Below are positions 16,961 to 25,182 of a stretch of DNA of 64,000 nt, piece after piece (position 1 is the stretch's first letter; each line of letters starts with the position of its first letter). The translations under genes were made by a program, and so were the position numbers. The notes below the pieces were generated by a model that worked only from the letters and a program-made list of their open reading frames with translations, was not told the origin of the DNA and made no database searches. Origin of the DNA: Bacteroidota bacterium (GTDB lineage Bacteria > Bacteroidota > Bacteroidia > Bacteroidales > Dysgonomonadaceae); assembly GCA_023388315.1 (NCBI GenBank), contig JAEWGM010000009.1, positions 1 to 64,000 of the forward strand, read 5' to 3'.

Positions 16961-17560
16961 ATGAACACGAACATTCAAAAAGGACTCGAATTTTTATCCA
17001 AAAGTCAACCCAATTTCATTAATCTTATCCGCATTTCAATTTTCATTGTGATGCTCTGGATTGGCGGCCTCAAAGCGTTTCAATACGAAGCCGACGGCAT
17101 TGTGCCGTTTGTGGCCAACAGCCCGTTTATGAGTTTTCTATACAAGAAAAAAGCGCCCGAATATAAAGAATACCGCAACCCCGAAGGGCTGATGGTAGCC
17201 AAAAACATTGAGTGGCACAAAGAAAACGGCACCTACCCGTTCGCTTACGGATTGGGAACGTTTATCGTTATCATCGGCACGCTTACGTTGCTGGGCATTT
17301 GGTCGGCAAAAGCGGGGCTTGTGGGCGGAATTCTCACCTTTCTGATGTCGCTGGTCACGTTATCGTTTCTGGTGACCACGCCCGAAGTGTGGGTGCCCAA
17401 TTTGGGAGGCGATATGCCCACGCCGCAACACGGTTTTCCGTATCTATCGGGTGCGGGGCGGCTGGTGCTGAAAGACGTAATTATGCTTGCCGGCGGCTTG
17501 ATTGCCGCATCGGACTGCGCGCGACGGATTTTAAGAAAACAAAACCGAGCCATCGCGTAA
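16961..17560 (+). CDS. DUF417 (YkgB/RclC-type) inner-membrane protein
   Basis: A 199-residue protein with about four membrane helices, of the DUF417 family that includes E. coli RclC/YkgB, a membrane protein induced by reactive chlorine. Typical blocks are IFIVMLWIGGLKAFQYEADGIVPFVANSP (about residues 28-56), GTFIVIIGTLTLLGIW and LVTTPEVW followed by a Gly-rich loop (FPYLSGAGRLVLKD). An in-frame extension to 16793 exists but precedes the promoter. A strong terminator follows, so the gene is probably a single unit. Confidence 0.88.
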   Translation: MNTNIQKGLEFLSKSQPNFINLIRISIFIVMLWIGGLKAFQYEADGIVPFVANSPFMSFLYKKKAPEYKEYRNPEGLMVAKNIEWHKENGTYPFAYGLGTFIVIIGTLTLLGIWSAKAGLVGGILTFLMSLVTLSFLVTTPEVWVPNLGGDMPTPQHGFPYLSGAGRLVLKDVIMLAGGLIAASDCARRILRKQNRAIA

Positions 17561-17585
17561 CAAACGTAAAAAAACATTCGTCCAT

Positions 17586-17627
17586 AAAAATCACTGCTTA
17601 GTACTTTGCCGAGCGGTGATTTTTTTC
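17586..17627 (+). terminator. Intrinsic terminator after the DUF417 gene
   Basis: AAAAATCACTGCT pairs with AGCGGTGATTTTT (one G-T pair) and runs into a long T tract. It separates the DUF417 gene from the sigma factor cassette. Confidence 0.8.
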
Positions 17628-17673
17628 TTTTACATTCTCTCCTTTTTGATTTTCCGCATTCCCTCTTTTTCAT

Positions 17674-17681
17674 TACTTTTG
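17674..17681 (+). promoter_or_regulatory. -7 promoter element of the ECF sigma gene
   Basis: TACTTTTG fits TAnnTTTG and ends 23 bases before the ATG at 17705. This indicates transcription by the main sigma factor and sets the start at 17705 rather than 17606. Confidence 0.65.
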
Positions 17682-17704
17682 CAGGTTCTTATTGCGATAA
17701 ACAA

Positions 17705-18214
17705 ATGCACATTTCTCAGAAGCAATTTTCGGAATATTACCACGCTTATTACCGTCAGCTTTGTTTGCACGCCCTGCATTTTCTGGGCGACACGAATGAG
17801 GCGGAAGATATTGTGCAAGAAACGTTTGTGAGCTTTTGGGATAAACGCGGACAACTGGAATCGATTAAATCGGTGAAAGCCTACCTTTACACCGCGGTGC
17901 GCAACAACTGCCTTACAAAAATTCGCGATGCCAAGCCCACTACATCGTTGGAAGAACTTCCCGCGGAAGATTTGTTATCGGAAGAGGAGCAAATGGAACG
18001 CGCCGAAATGGAAGCGCGCATATGGAAAATGATTGACGAGCTGCCCGAGCGCCGCCGCGAAATTTTTCTGATGGCAAAACGCGATGGCATGCGCTACAAA
18101 GACATTGCCAAACAAACCGGACTGACCGTAAAAACCGTTGAAAACCACGTGTTGCGCGCAATGCAATCACTTCGCGCGAAAGATATGAAAGCCTACCTTT
18201 TCTTTTTCGCTTAG
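17705..18214 (+). CDS. RNA polymerase ECF-type sigma factor (FecI-like)
   Basis: A 169-residue sigma-70 family factor of the extracytoplasmic function group. Region 2 spans about residues 5-70 (YYHAYYRQLCLHALHF, EAEDIVQETFVSFWDKR). Region 4 is at about 105-155 (IDELPERRREIFLMAKRDGMRYKDIAKQTGLTVKTVENHV). An open frame upstream overlaps the promoter and is not favoured. It is followed by a FecR-type anti-sigma, an outer-membrane protein, an STN-type TonB receptor and a DUF4249 lipoprotein, a typical cell-surface signalling cassette in this phylum. Confidence 0.95.
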   Translation: MHISQKQFSEYYHAYYRQLCLHALHFLGDTNEAEDIVQETFVSFWDKRGQLESIKSVKAYLYTAVRNNCLTKIRDAKPTTSLEELPAEDLLSEEEQMERAEMEARIWKMIDELPERRREIFLMAKRDGMRYKDIAKQTGLTVKTVENHVLRAMQSLRAKDMKAYLFFFA

Positions 18215-18289
18215 AAATTGTTGAGAAAAAATTTCTCTTTCAAGTGAGGGATTTTTAGTTTTTTGCATCTTAGTTACAGAAAGCAGACA

Positions 18290-19108
18290 ATGACAGAGTT
18301 TAACAAACATATTGACGAGCAAATCCTTTTTGTAGCAAAACACTACAAACCAAATACTTTCGACTCCCGAAAAGGTTGGGAAAAGTTGCAACAACACATC
18401 GCGCCCCAACGAAAAACGCGCAAGCTATCCGTTTATTACGGGGCGGCAGCCGCTGTGGCTTTGTTGTTAGTGGTGAGCATTCTGTATTTTACGGCCGATT
18501 CCGGCGAGAAACTGCTTGCCAAAGCCGATAACACAGCCTACGTATTGCCCGATAATTCATATATTGAAATGCAAAAAGGCGCGCAGTTGCAATACGACAA
18601 ACAATTTGGCGAAACCAACCGCAAGGTTTCTATGAACGGAACCATATCGTTCGACGTGGAGCGGAACGAGTCGTTGCCGTTTATCGTTACCACACCCACG
18701 GCACAAGTTCAAGTGTTGGGCATGAAATTTACCATCCATGAAAACGAAAAGGGCACGCAACTGGACGTAAAATCCGGAAAAGTGCGGTTTACCGCCAACG
18801 ACCCCATTATTCCGCTTATTTGTACCGCCGGCACAAAGGTGAGATACCTTGCCCAAAACAAGGAAATAACCGTTACTTCGGTCGACAGCCACACGATAAT
18901 TAACGGAACGGATAATTCACTATCGTTCAACAATGTAGAGCTTCAACAAGTGGCATCTATCTTATCGCACTATTATAAAACCAACATAGAAGTTCCCGCA
19001 GAAGAAATCCAAATTCAGCTCACTTCATCGTTTGAGGGGAACACCATCCAAGAGATTATAGAAATTATCAATTTCACGCTTGACACGCATATAACAGTTC
19101 AACATTAG
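18290..19108 (+). CDS. FecR family anti-sigma regulator with DUF4974 domain
   Basis: A 272-residue inner-membrane protein that likely holds the ECF sigma factor just upstream inactive until the TonB receptor signals. A cytoplasmic N-terminal segment (about 1-50) is followed by one membrane helix (about 51-67), then the periplasmic FecR domain (AYVLPDNSYIEMQKGAQLQY, VTTPTAQVQVLGMKFTIHE) and a C-terminal DUF4974 domain (LSFNNVELQQVASILSHYY) that usually contacts the receptor STN domain. The ATG at 18290 matches the usual N-terminus. Confidence 0.93.
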   Translation: MTEFNKHIDEQILFVAKHYKPNTFDSRKGWEKLQQHIAPQRKTRKLSVYYGAAAAVALLLVVSILYFTADSGEKLLAKADNTAYVLPDNSYIEMQKGAQLQYDKQFGETNRKVSMNGTISFDVERNESLPFIVTTPTAQVQVLGMKFTIHENEKGTQLDVKSGKVRFTANDPIIPLICTAGTKVRYLAQNKEITVTSVDSHTIINGTDNSLSFNNVELQQVASILSHYYKTNIEVPAEEIQIQLTSSFEGNTIQEIIEIINFTLDTHITVQH

Positions 19109-19127
19109 ATAAAACGCGATTATTTAA

Positions 19128-19709
19128 ATGAAAAAACTACTCTTTTTATTCATTGGCATACTTGTCATTAGTGATGCGCTTGCTCAAACAGACACCAACC
19201 CTGCACCACAAACCGTTTTCGAGGGGCTTCATAAAAACATTTTCGTGGAAGGATTGGGTGCCGGATTTATGGGAAGCGTGAATTTCGATATGCGTTTGCA
19301 ACGCGGACGAATGGATGGCATTGGCTTTCGAGTAGGAATTGGAGGTGCACTTGCGGGAGCAACGTTTGATGACCCATCCACATCTTACGAATATGGCAAC
19401 ACGTTTTTCATGTTTCAACAACAAGAAAGAGCAAACATTGTAACTTTCCCAATGGGAGTAAATTATTTAGTGGGAAAGCGCAGAAGTAATTTTTTGGCCG
19501 GTTTGGGAATTATTCCCGCCTATATTTCGGTGCCAACTAAAAACATTGAAAGTTTTGCTTTGGGAGGCGGTTACATCTCTTTGGGTTACAGATTTCAACC
19601 TTTACGCCACGGAATAATGTTTCAAATAAACTGGAATCCTTTGATTTTGCGGGGAAGCGGATTTAATCCGGGATGGTTTGGCATTGGTATCGGTTACGGA
19701 TTTAAATAA
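19128..19709 (+). CDS. Small outer-membrane beta-barrel protein, function unknown
   Basis: A 193-residue protein with a signal peptide (cleavage near DALAQ, residue 20) and Gly/aromatic-rich amphipathic strands: EGLGAGFMGSVNFDMRL, GIGFRVGIGGALAGATF, SNFLAGLGIIPAYI, GWFGIGIGYGFK with a terminal aromatic-Lys. This pattern suggests an eight-strand barrel. It is set between the FecR anti-sigma and the TonB receptor, where the standard cassette has no gene. No named family recognised. Confidence 0.8.
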   Translation: MKKLLFLFIGILVISDALAQTDTNPAPQTVFEGLHKNIFVEGLGAGFMGSVNFDMRLQRGRMDGIGFRVGIGGALAGATFDDPSTSYEYGNTFFMFQQQERANIVTFPMGVNYLVGKRRSNFLAGLGIIPAYISVPTKNIESFALGGGYISLGYRFQPLRHGIMFQINWNPLILRGSGFNPGWFGIGIGYGFK

Positions 19710-19777
19710 AAACAAGAAGAAAAGATAACGGCTGTAAGAATAAAAAAATCTTGCTGCTAATAGTCTATTATCTGAAT

Positions 19778-22513
19778 ATGAAACACTACACTATCTTCAT
19801 TTTGCTGTCCGCATGCTTTCTCTCGAAAGCTGCGGCGCAGCAAAAAATTTCTCTTCAGGTTGAAAAGATGCCAATAACGCGTGTGTTGACACAAATAGAA
19901 AAGCAATCGGATTACACTTTTTCGTACAACTCGGCGTTATTAAAAGACATGCAGCCTGTTACGCTTTCGGTTGAAAACGAATCAATTGAGAACGTACTGC
20001 AAATGCTTTTCGGCAAAACCAATATTCAATACATTATTCATGGCACCCGTGTTATTCTAAAAACCCGTCCTAAAAACATCACCATCAGCGGGGTTATTCA
20101 CGATGCCGTTTCCCGCGAAACGCTCATCGCCGCCAATGTATTTGATTACCGTTCACAAAAAGGCGCCGTGAGTAATAATTTCGGGTTTTACAGCCTGTCG
20201 CTTCCGCCCGGCGAGGTGCAACTGCGAGGCAGCTATGTGGGATATGGCACGCACGAAATGAACATAACGGCAGAAAGCGACACCACCATCCATTTCTTTC
20301 TGCAACCCTCATCGCTGCTGCAAGAGGTGGTGATTGAGGGAAAACAAAACGTGCCGCTCTACAGCACCGAAACCGGTAAGATAACGCTCAACGCGCAAAC
20401 GTTGCAAGCGTTACCTTCGTTTTTGGGCGAGAAAGATGTGATTAAATCGCTACAACTGATGCCCGGCGTGGCGGCCGGCACCGAAGGCGTGGCGGGAATG
20501 TACGTGCGCGGCGGGAATTTAGATGAGAATTTATATTTGGTTGATGGCAATCCGCTTTATCACGTAACGCATTTGGGTGGCATTTTCTCCACATTCAATC
20601 CCGAAGCGGTTAAAACAATGGATTTCTACAAAGGCAGCTTTCCCGCGCGATACGGCGGGCGTCTTTCATCGGTGGTGGACGTGCGGATGAACGATGGCTC
20701 TATGCGCGATTTTTCAGGAACGGTGTCCATCGGGTTAATTTCGTCGCGGTTTCATTTGCAAGGGCCCATTAACAAAGACAAAACTTCGTTTTCGGTTTCG
20801 CTCAGGCGCACGTATCTCGATTTGCTTGCGCGCCCGGCCCTTTATTTTGTGGGGAAACACAATAAAAAAGAAGACCCCGAAAATTATGAAAATTACGATC
20901 CGGGATACTATTTTTATGATTTCAACGCCAAAATAAACCACAAGTTTTCCGACAGAAGCCGCCTCTATTTGAGCATGTACGACGGCAAAGACAAACTGTT
21001 CCTCAATATGGACACAAAAAGTGAACGCTCTTATCACCTGAAAGGGTCATACGACCCCGAAAATCCACCTTTTCACACGCATTATGAAAAAAGTGAAAAC
21101 AAAACGAATTTCGATATGGGTTGGGGCACGCGCATGGCATCGCTCAATTGGACGTATGCCATAAACAGCAAGTTGTTTTCAAACGTCACGTTGGTTTATA
21201 GCCGATATTCATCTGATATTCAAGCGAAAACTAAGGGAAGCAGACTCCTTACCATCCGAGAAGAAAATTCCGAGGAATCGAAGACCCAAAACTTTAAAAC
21301 CAATGGCTTAACCAGCTATAGTTCAGGCATTCGCGATTTAGGCTACCGCTTGGAGTTTGATTATACACCGGTGAACAATCATTACATTCGCTTTGGCACG
21401 TCGCTGCTTCATCATCATTTCCGCCCCGAACAAAGCGGGGTTATCGGCATTTTTGAAGACGACTTGGAGAAACGAAGCGACACCGTAACCTTTGCCAATG
21501 ACCGCATTTTGGTGAAGGAACTTTCGCTATACGCCGAAGACGAAATGGAAGTAACAAACCGTCTTAAAGTGAATGCCGGCGTGCATTTATCGGGATTTAT
21601 TGTGCAAGGGAAATCGTATATCAGCGTGCAGCCTCGCCTGTCGGCGCGTTATTTACTCCCCGGCGAGTGGTCGGTGAAAGCGTCGTACGGCAAAATGAAC
21701 CAATATGTGCACTTATTGCAAAGCAGCAACATCAGTTTGCCCAACGATTTATGGGTTCCCATCACCAAGAACATCAAACCGATGGTTTCGCATCAGGTCT
21801 CGGCAGGCGTTTTCGGGCGCTGGCGCGGCTTCGACCTCTCGGCGGAAGGATATTACAAGTCTTCTAAAAACCAAGTGGAATACAAAGAAGGAGCCGATTT
21901 GCTTTCGGGCAAACTCAATTGGGAAGAGCGCGTAGCGCAAGGATTGAGCAAATCATACGGGGTGGAAATGATGGCGAATAAAACATTCGGAAACACATCG
22001 GGATGGCTGGGGTACACGCTTTCGTGGTCTAACCGCCATTTTCCCAACGGCGAAATTAACCGCGGCCGCGTATATCCCGCGAAGTACGACAACCGCCACA
22101 AAATAAACGCTGTGGTGTTGCACAAATTTGGCAAGAAATTCGACGCGAGCGCCTCGTGGGTGTACTCCACCGGCAATTGGACAACGCTGGCCACACAAAA
22201 ATATTTAGACGAGCATGGCACCGAAACGGAATACATTCACAAGCGCAACAATTTTAAAATGCCCGCCTATCATCGGCTGGATTTGAGTTTCAATTACTAT
22301 CGCTACAAAAAGAAAGGCCGCGTTGGCATTTGGAATTTGAGTATTTATAATGCCTATTCGCATCACAATTCCTTTTTGGTGATGCCGTCTCGAGAAGAGA
22401 TATCCATCCCCACTGAAGACGGTGGGTATATAATAACCGAGGGTAAACCTATCCTCAAGAGTTTAAGTATTTTCCCCATTATTCCATCATTTTCATATAC
22501 TTATAAGTTTTAA
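19778..22513 (+). CDS. TonB-dependent outer-membrane receptor with STN domain
   Basis: A 911-residue outer-membrane receptor. After a signal peptide (cleavage near KAAAQ) comes an STN signalling domain (about residues 22-95, QKISLQVEKMPITRVLTQIEKQ, where it would meet the FecR protein). A carboxypeptidase-regulatory-like beta domain follows (ITISGVIHDAVSRETLIAANV, about 98-185). The plug has LQLMPGVAAGTEGVAGMYVRGG and NLYLVDGNPLYH (about 222-265), then a 22-strand-type barrel ending in YTYKF. An in-frame TTG 27 bases earlier is not favoured. Ligand unknown; pairing with a DUF4249 protein is common in this phylum. Confidence 0.94.
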   Translation: MKHYTIFILLSACFLSKAAAQQKISLQVEKMPITRVLTQIEKQSDYTFSYNSALLKDMQPVTLSVENESIENVLQMLFGKTNIQYIIHGTRVILKTRPKNITISGVIHDAVSRETLIAANVFDYRSQKGAVSNNFGFYSLSLPPGEVQLRGSYVGYGTHEMNITAESDTTIHFFLQPSSLLQEVVIEGKQNVPLYSTETGKITLNAQTLQALPSFLGEKDVIKSLQLMPGVAAGTEGVAGMYVRGGNLDENLYLVDGNPLYHVTHLGGIFSTFNPEAVKTMDFYKGSFPARYGGRLSSVVDVRMNDGSMRDFSGTVSIGLISSRFHLQGPINKDKTSFSVSLRRTYLDLLARPALYFVGKHNKKEDPENYENYDPGYYFYDFNAKINHKFSDRSRLYLSMYDGKDKLFLNMDTKSERSYHLKGSYDPENPPFHTHYEKSENKTNFDMGWGTRMASLNWTYAINSKLFSNVTLVYSRYSSDIQAKTKGSRLLTIREENSEESKTQNFKTNGLTSYSSGIRDLGYRLEFDYTPVNNHYIRFGTSLLHHHFRPEQSGVIGIFEDDLEKRSDTVTFANDRILVKELSLYAEDEMEVTNRLKVNAGVHLSGFIVQGKSYISVQPRLSARYLLPGEWSVKASYGKMNQYVHLLQSSNISLPNDLWVPITKNIKPMVSHQVSAGVFGRWRGFDLSAEGYYKSSKNQVEYKEGADLLSGKLNWEERVAQGLSKSYGVEMMANKTFGNTSGWLGYTLSWSNRHFPNGEINRGRVYPAKYDNRHKINAVVLHKFGKKFDASASWVYSTGNWTTLATQKYLDEHGTETEYIHKRNNFKMPAYHRLDLSFNYYRYKKKGRVGIWNLSIYNAYSHHNSFLVMPSREEISIPTEDGGYIITEGKPILKSLSIFPIIPSFSYTYKF

Positions 22514-22518
22514 GACAG

Positions 22519-23625
22519 ATGAAAAAATTTGCATTTATTCTATTTATCTTGTTGTCGGCCGCTTGCGAGCGCCAACTCAATGTAGATTTTTCAAACGAAA
22601 AACCGCTTATTGTGATGCACGGTGTGGTGGAACCCGGCAAGCCCATTTCGGTAAGCGTGGGGAAAAGTTTTTCGATTCTCGATACCGATAGCAACGCGGC
22701 ATATTTGAAAGACGCGGCCGTTGAGTTGCATATCAACGGTAAATTTGTTGAGAAAATGAAACTGGATAGAATCGACAGTACGGCATCTTACGGTTCGCGC
22801 AAAGGAACATCGCACTTCGTTTCCACCACCCACGCCGGGATTGGCGACCGCATTCGGATCCAAGCATCGGCCCCGGGATTGGAAACCGCTTGGGCGGAAA
22901 CGGTTATTCCCGCACCGCCCACCATAGGGAAAGTAGATACTACTTCTTATTTCACGATGATTAACACGGAAGGCTCGTACGATCCTTTCGGATATTATAA
23001 TCAATATTATGAATATGAGGAAATTACTCGCGAACCTTTTCTACGAATGCTGCGTCTGCAAATTGAGGTGGAAAGAGCGAAAAATGATGACGACCAGTAT
23101 TACGCGCTGTATTTATTGGCCGTGGTGCCTCCGAACAGCTCTTATCATCGTCGCGGGTTATTCACTGGAACGAAAGATGACCCCATTTTTGCCAGCGATC
23201 CCAAAAACAGCATTTTCGACGCGTTGTTTGAGAAGAATTACAGCTACAGCGGCTCCGTGTTTTTTTCGGATAAAGGGTTCAAAAACAATACTTACACGCT
23301 AAATGTTTCCACTTACGGATTTTATGAGGTAAACATCGAGTACAATGAAGACGAAGATGGCATTCCCACAGGATACAAAAGCCATAAGGTGGAGAACTTG
23401 CCCATTGAGATAAGGATATCGTCGCTCTCACCCGATTGGCACGCCTATTTAAAATCCAAAGAAGAAGGCAGTTACGACACAGATGGAATGGGATTTATTT
23501 CGGAACCTAAAACCACGCACACCAATGTACACAACGGTATCGGGTTTCTCGGGGCTATGTCGCACGCCTACAAACAAATTGATACTCCACCGTTTACCGG
23601 AAAGGAGAATGAAATTCCACAATAG
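22519..23625 (+). CDS. DUF4249 family surface lipoprotein, partner of the TonB receptor
   Basis: A 368-residue lipoprotein with signal MKKFAFILFILLSAAC (cysteine 16). The mature part starts ERQLNVDFSNEKPLIVMHGVVEPGKPISVSVGKS, the usual DUF4249 opening, in which an Ig-like fold holds the N-terminal half. It begins 5 bases after the receptor stop. In Bacteroidota these proteins sit on the outer membrane next to an STN/TonB receptor and probably help capture ligand, by analogy with SusD (inference). A bidirectional terminator follows at 23714-23748. Confidence 0.88.
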   Translation: MKKFAFILFILLSAACERQLNVDFSNEKPLIVMHGVVEPGKPISVSVGKSFSILDTDSNAAYLKDAAVELHINGKFVEKMKLDRIDSTASYGSRKGTSHFVSTTHAGIGDRIRIQASAPGLETAWAETVIPAPPTIGKVDTTSYFTMINTEGSYDPFGYYNQYYEYEEITREPFLRMLRLQIEVERAKNDDDQYYALYLLAVVPPNSSYHRRGLFTGTKDDPIFASDPKNSIFDALFEKNYSYSGSVFFSDKGFKNNTYTLNVSTYGFYEVNIEYNEDEDGIPTGYKSHKVENLPIEIRISSLSPDWHAYLKSKEEGSYDTDGMGFISEPKTTHTNVHNGIGFLGAMSHAYKQIDTPPFTGKENEIPQ

Positions 23626-23713
23626 AAAAAGAGTGATCCCGGAACCGCGGTGGATATAACGATGAGGAAAGTTAGAGGAGTTGTTTTTTCCATAACGTTA
23701 TACCCCCCTTCAT

Positions 23714-23748
23714 AAAAAAAAGGAGAAATTTGATTTTCTCCTTTTTTT
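23714..23748. terminator. Bidirectional intrinsic terminator between DUF4249 gene and rplT
   Basis: A-rich AAAAAAAAGGAGAAA pairs with TTTTCTCCTTTTTTT around a short loop. The A and T tracts on both sides let it end transcription from either of the two converging units. Confidence 0.85.
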
Positions 23749-23770
23749 ATTTCTCAAACGACATTCGTTT

Positions 23771-24115
23771 TTATTTCACCTTATCCACAATGGCTTTAAA
23801 CGCTTCGGGATGGTTCATTGCCAAATCGGCAAGAACTTTGCGGTTAATATCAATTTCATTTTTGTGCAAGGCTCCCATTAAACGAGAATATGACATTCCG
23901 TTTTGACGTGCGGCAGCATTGATACGCTGAATCCACAACGAGCGGAAGTTGCGTTTTTTGGTTTTGCGGTCACGATAGGCATACGTTAATCCTTTTTCCC
24001 ACGTGTTTTTGGCTACCGTCCACACGTTTTTGCGGGCGCCAATGTAGCCTCTTGTTAATTTCAGAACTTTTTTTCTGCGGTTGCGCGAGGCAACATGATT
24101 TACAGATCTTGGCAT
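23771..24115 (-). CDS. rplT: 50S ribosomal protein L20
   Basis: A 114-residue, highly basic ribosomal protein binding 23S rRNA early in large-subunit assembly. MPRSVNHVASRNRRKKVLKLTRGYIGARKN and the C-terminal LMGALHKNEIDINRKVLADLA are diagnostic. It is last in the conserved order thrS-infC-rpmI-rplT. In other bacteria L20 represses its own operon by binding the leader; no matching structure was identified here. Confidence 0.98.
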   Translation of the reverse strand: MPRSVNHVASRNRRKKVLKLTRGYIGARKNVWTVAKNTWEKGLTYAYRDRKTKKRNFRSLWIQRINAAARQNGMSYSRLMGALHKNEIDINRKVLADLAMNHPEAFKAIVDKVK

Positions 24116-24211
24116 AATGTTACTTTTTGTGAATGTTAGCGTTTCCGTCGGGCGGAAATCTTTGGGGCATACATCCTGTTAATAAATCTTTTTACTTGAA
24201 ACGCGCGTGAA

Positions 24212-24409
24212 TTATTTTAAACCTAATAAGATTTTAATATTATTCTCGTCAGCTTTGTGAACAAGGCCGGTTTGCGTAAGATTTCTCTTTTGCTTTTTGG
24301 TCTTCTTCGTCAAAATGTGACTTTTGTACGCGTGTTTCCGCTTGATTTTTCCTGTTCCGGTAAGGGCGAACCTCTTTTTGGCACCGGAATTAGTCTTAAT
24401 TTTTGGCAT
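24212..24409 (-). CDS. rpmI: 50S ribosomal protein L35
   Basis: A 65-residue basic ribosomal protein. MPKIKTNSGAKKRFALTGTGKIKRKHAYKSHIL and the C-terminal VHKADENNIKILLG are typical. It lies between infC and rplT with a 96-base gap to rplT and a 163-base gap to infC, both without other genes. Confidence 0.98.
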   Translation of the reverse strand: MPKIKTNSGAKKRFALTGTGKIKRKHAYKSHILTKKTKKQKRNLTQTGLVHKADENNIKILLGLK

Positions 24410-24572
24410 TTTGCTGTTTCGAATTTGTTAGTAATAAGTTTTCTTTCGCGGCCGAAGCCGAGCGAAAAAGTGTGCAAAAGTAATGATTTTATTTTAATTA
24501 TCAAAACTATGCATCCATTTTATCCTAAAATAAAAATTAAAAAACCGGGAATGTAAAACCCGGCTTTCCATT

Positions 24573-25139
24573 TTATTCTTTGTTGGTATTTTCTTTTTTG
24601 GAAGAAGAGGGCGCTTTCTTGGGCGATAGCATAATAGACATACGCTTTCCTTCCATAATGGGGAGCTGCTCCACTTTGGCGTGCTCCTCCAAATCGCTGG
24701 CGAAACGCAACAACAGCACTTCTCCTTGCTCTTTAAAAAGAATAGAGCGTCCTTTAAAAAACACATACGCTTTCACTTTCGAGCCTTCACCCAAAAAGTT
24801 GATAGCGTGTTTTAGTTTAAAATTGTAATCGTGGTCGTCGGTTTGCGGGCCGAAACGAATTTCTTTCACCGTTACCTTCACCGATTTTGCCTTCTGCTCT
24901 TTTTGTTTTTTCTTTTGTTGATAAACAAATTTCTGATAATCAATAATTCGGCATACAGGAGGTGTGGCTGTAGGCGATATTTCCACAAGGTCTAATTCCT
25001 TAGCTTCGGCTATTTTTAAGGCTTCTTTGGTGGGATAAATTCCCTGTTCAACATTGTCGCCGACTAAGCGGACTTCGGGCACGCGAATTCTCTCATTGAT
25101 CCTGTGCTGATTTTTTGAATCTCTTGGACGATACTTCAT
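24573..25139 (-). CDS. infC: Translation initiation factor IF-3
   Basis: A 188-residue factor that binds the 30S subunit and checks start-codon pairing. The N-terminal domain begins RINERIRVPEVRLVGDN. The C-terminal domain includes VKEIRFGPQTDDHDYNFKLKHAINFLGEGSKVKAYVFFKGR. A charged tail (KKAPSSSKKENTNKE) extends beyond the usual end. The start shown is an ordinary ATG; the AUU start known from E. coli infC is not evident here. Confidence 0.97.
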   Translation of the reverse strand: MKYRPRDSKNQHRINERIRVPEVRLVGDNVEQGIYPTKEALKIAEAKELDLVEISPTATPPVCRIIDYQKFVYQQKKKQKEQKAKSVKVTVKEIRFGPQTDDHDYNFKLKHAINFLGEGSKVKAYVFFKGRSILFKEQGEVLLLRFASDLEEHAKVEQLPIMEGKRMSIMLSPKKAPSSSKKENTNKE

Positions 25140-25182
25140 TCAGAATAGTTTGATTTCTGTTTTTTTATGATTAATTTAATTG

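Noticed and set aside
23771..25139. Bacteroidales-1 RNA motif expected downstream of rplT
   Set aside because: Downstream of rplT I see only the bidirectional terminator at 23714-23748, with no promoter before it.
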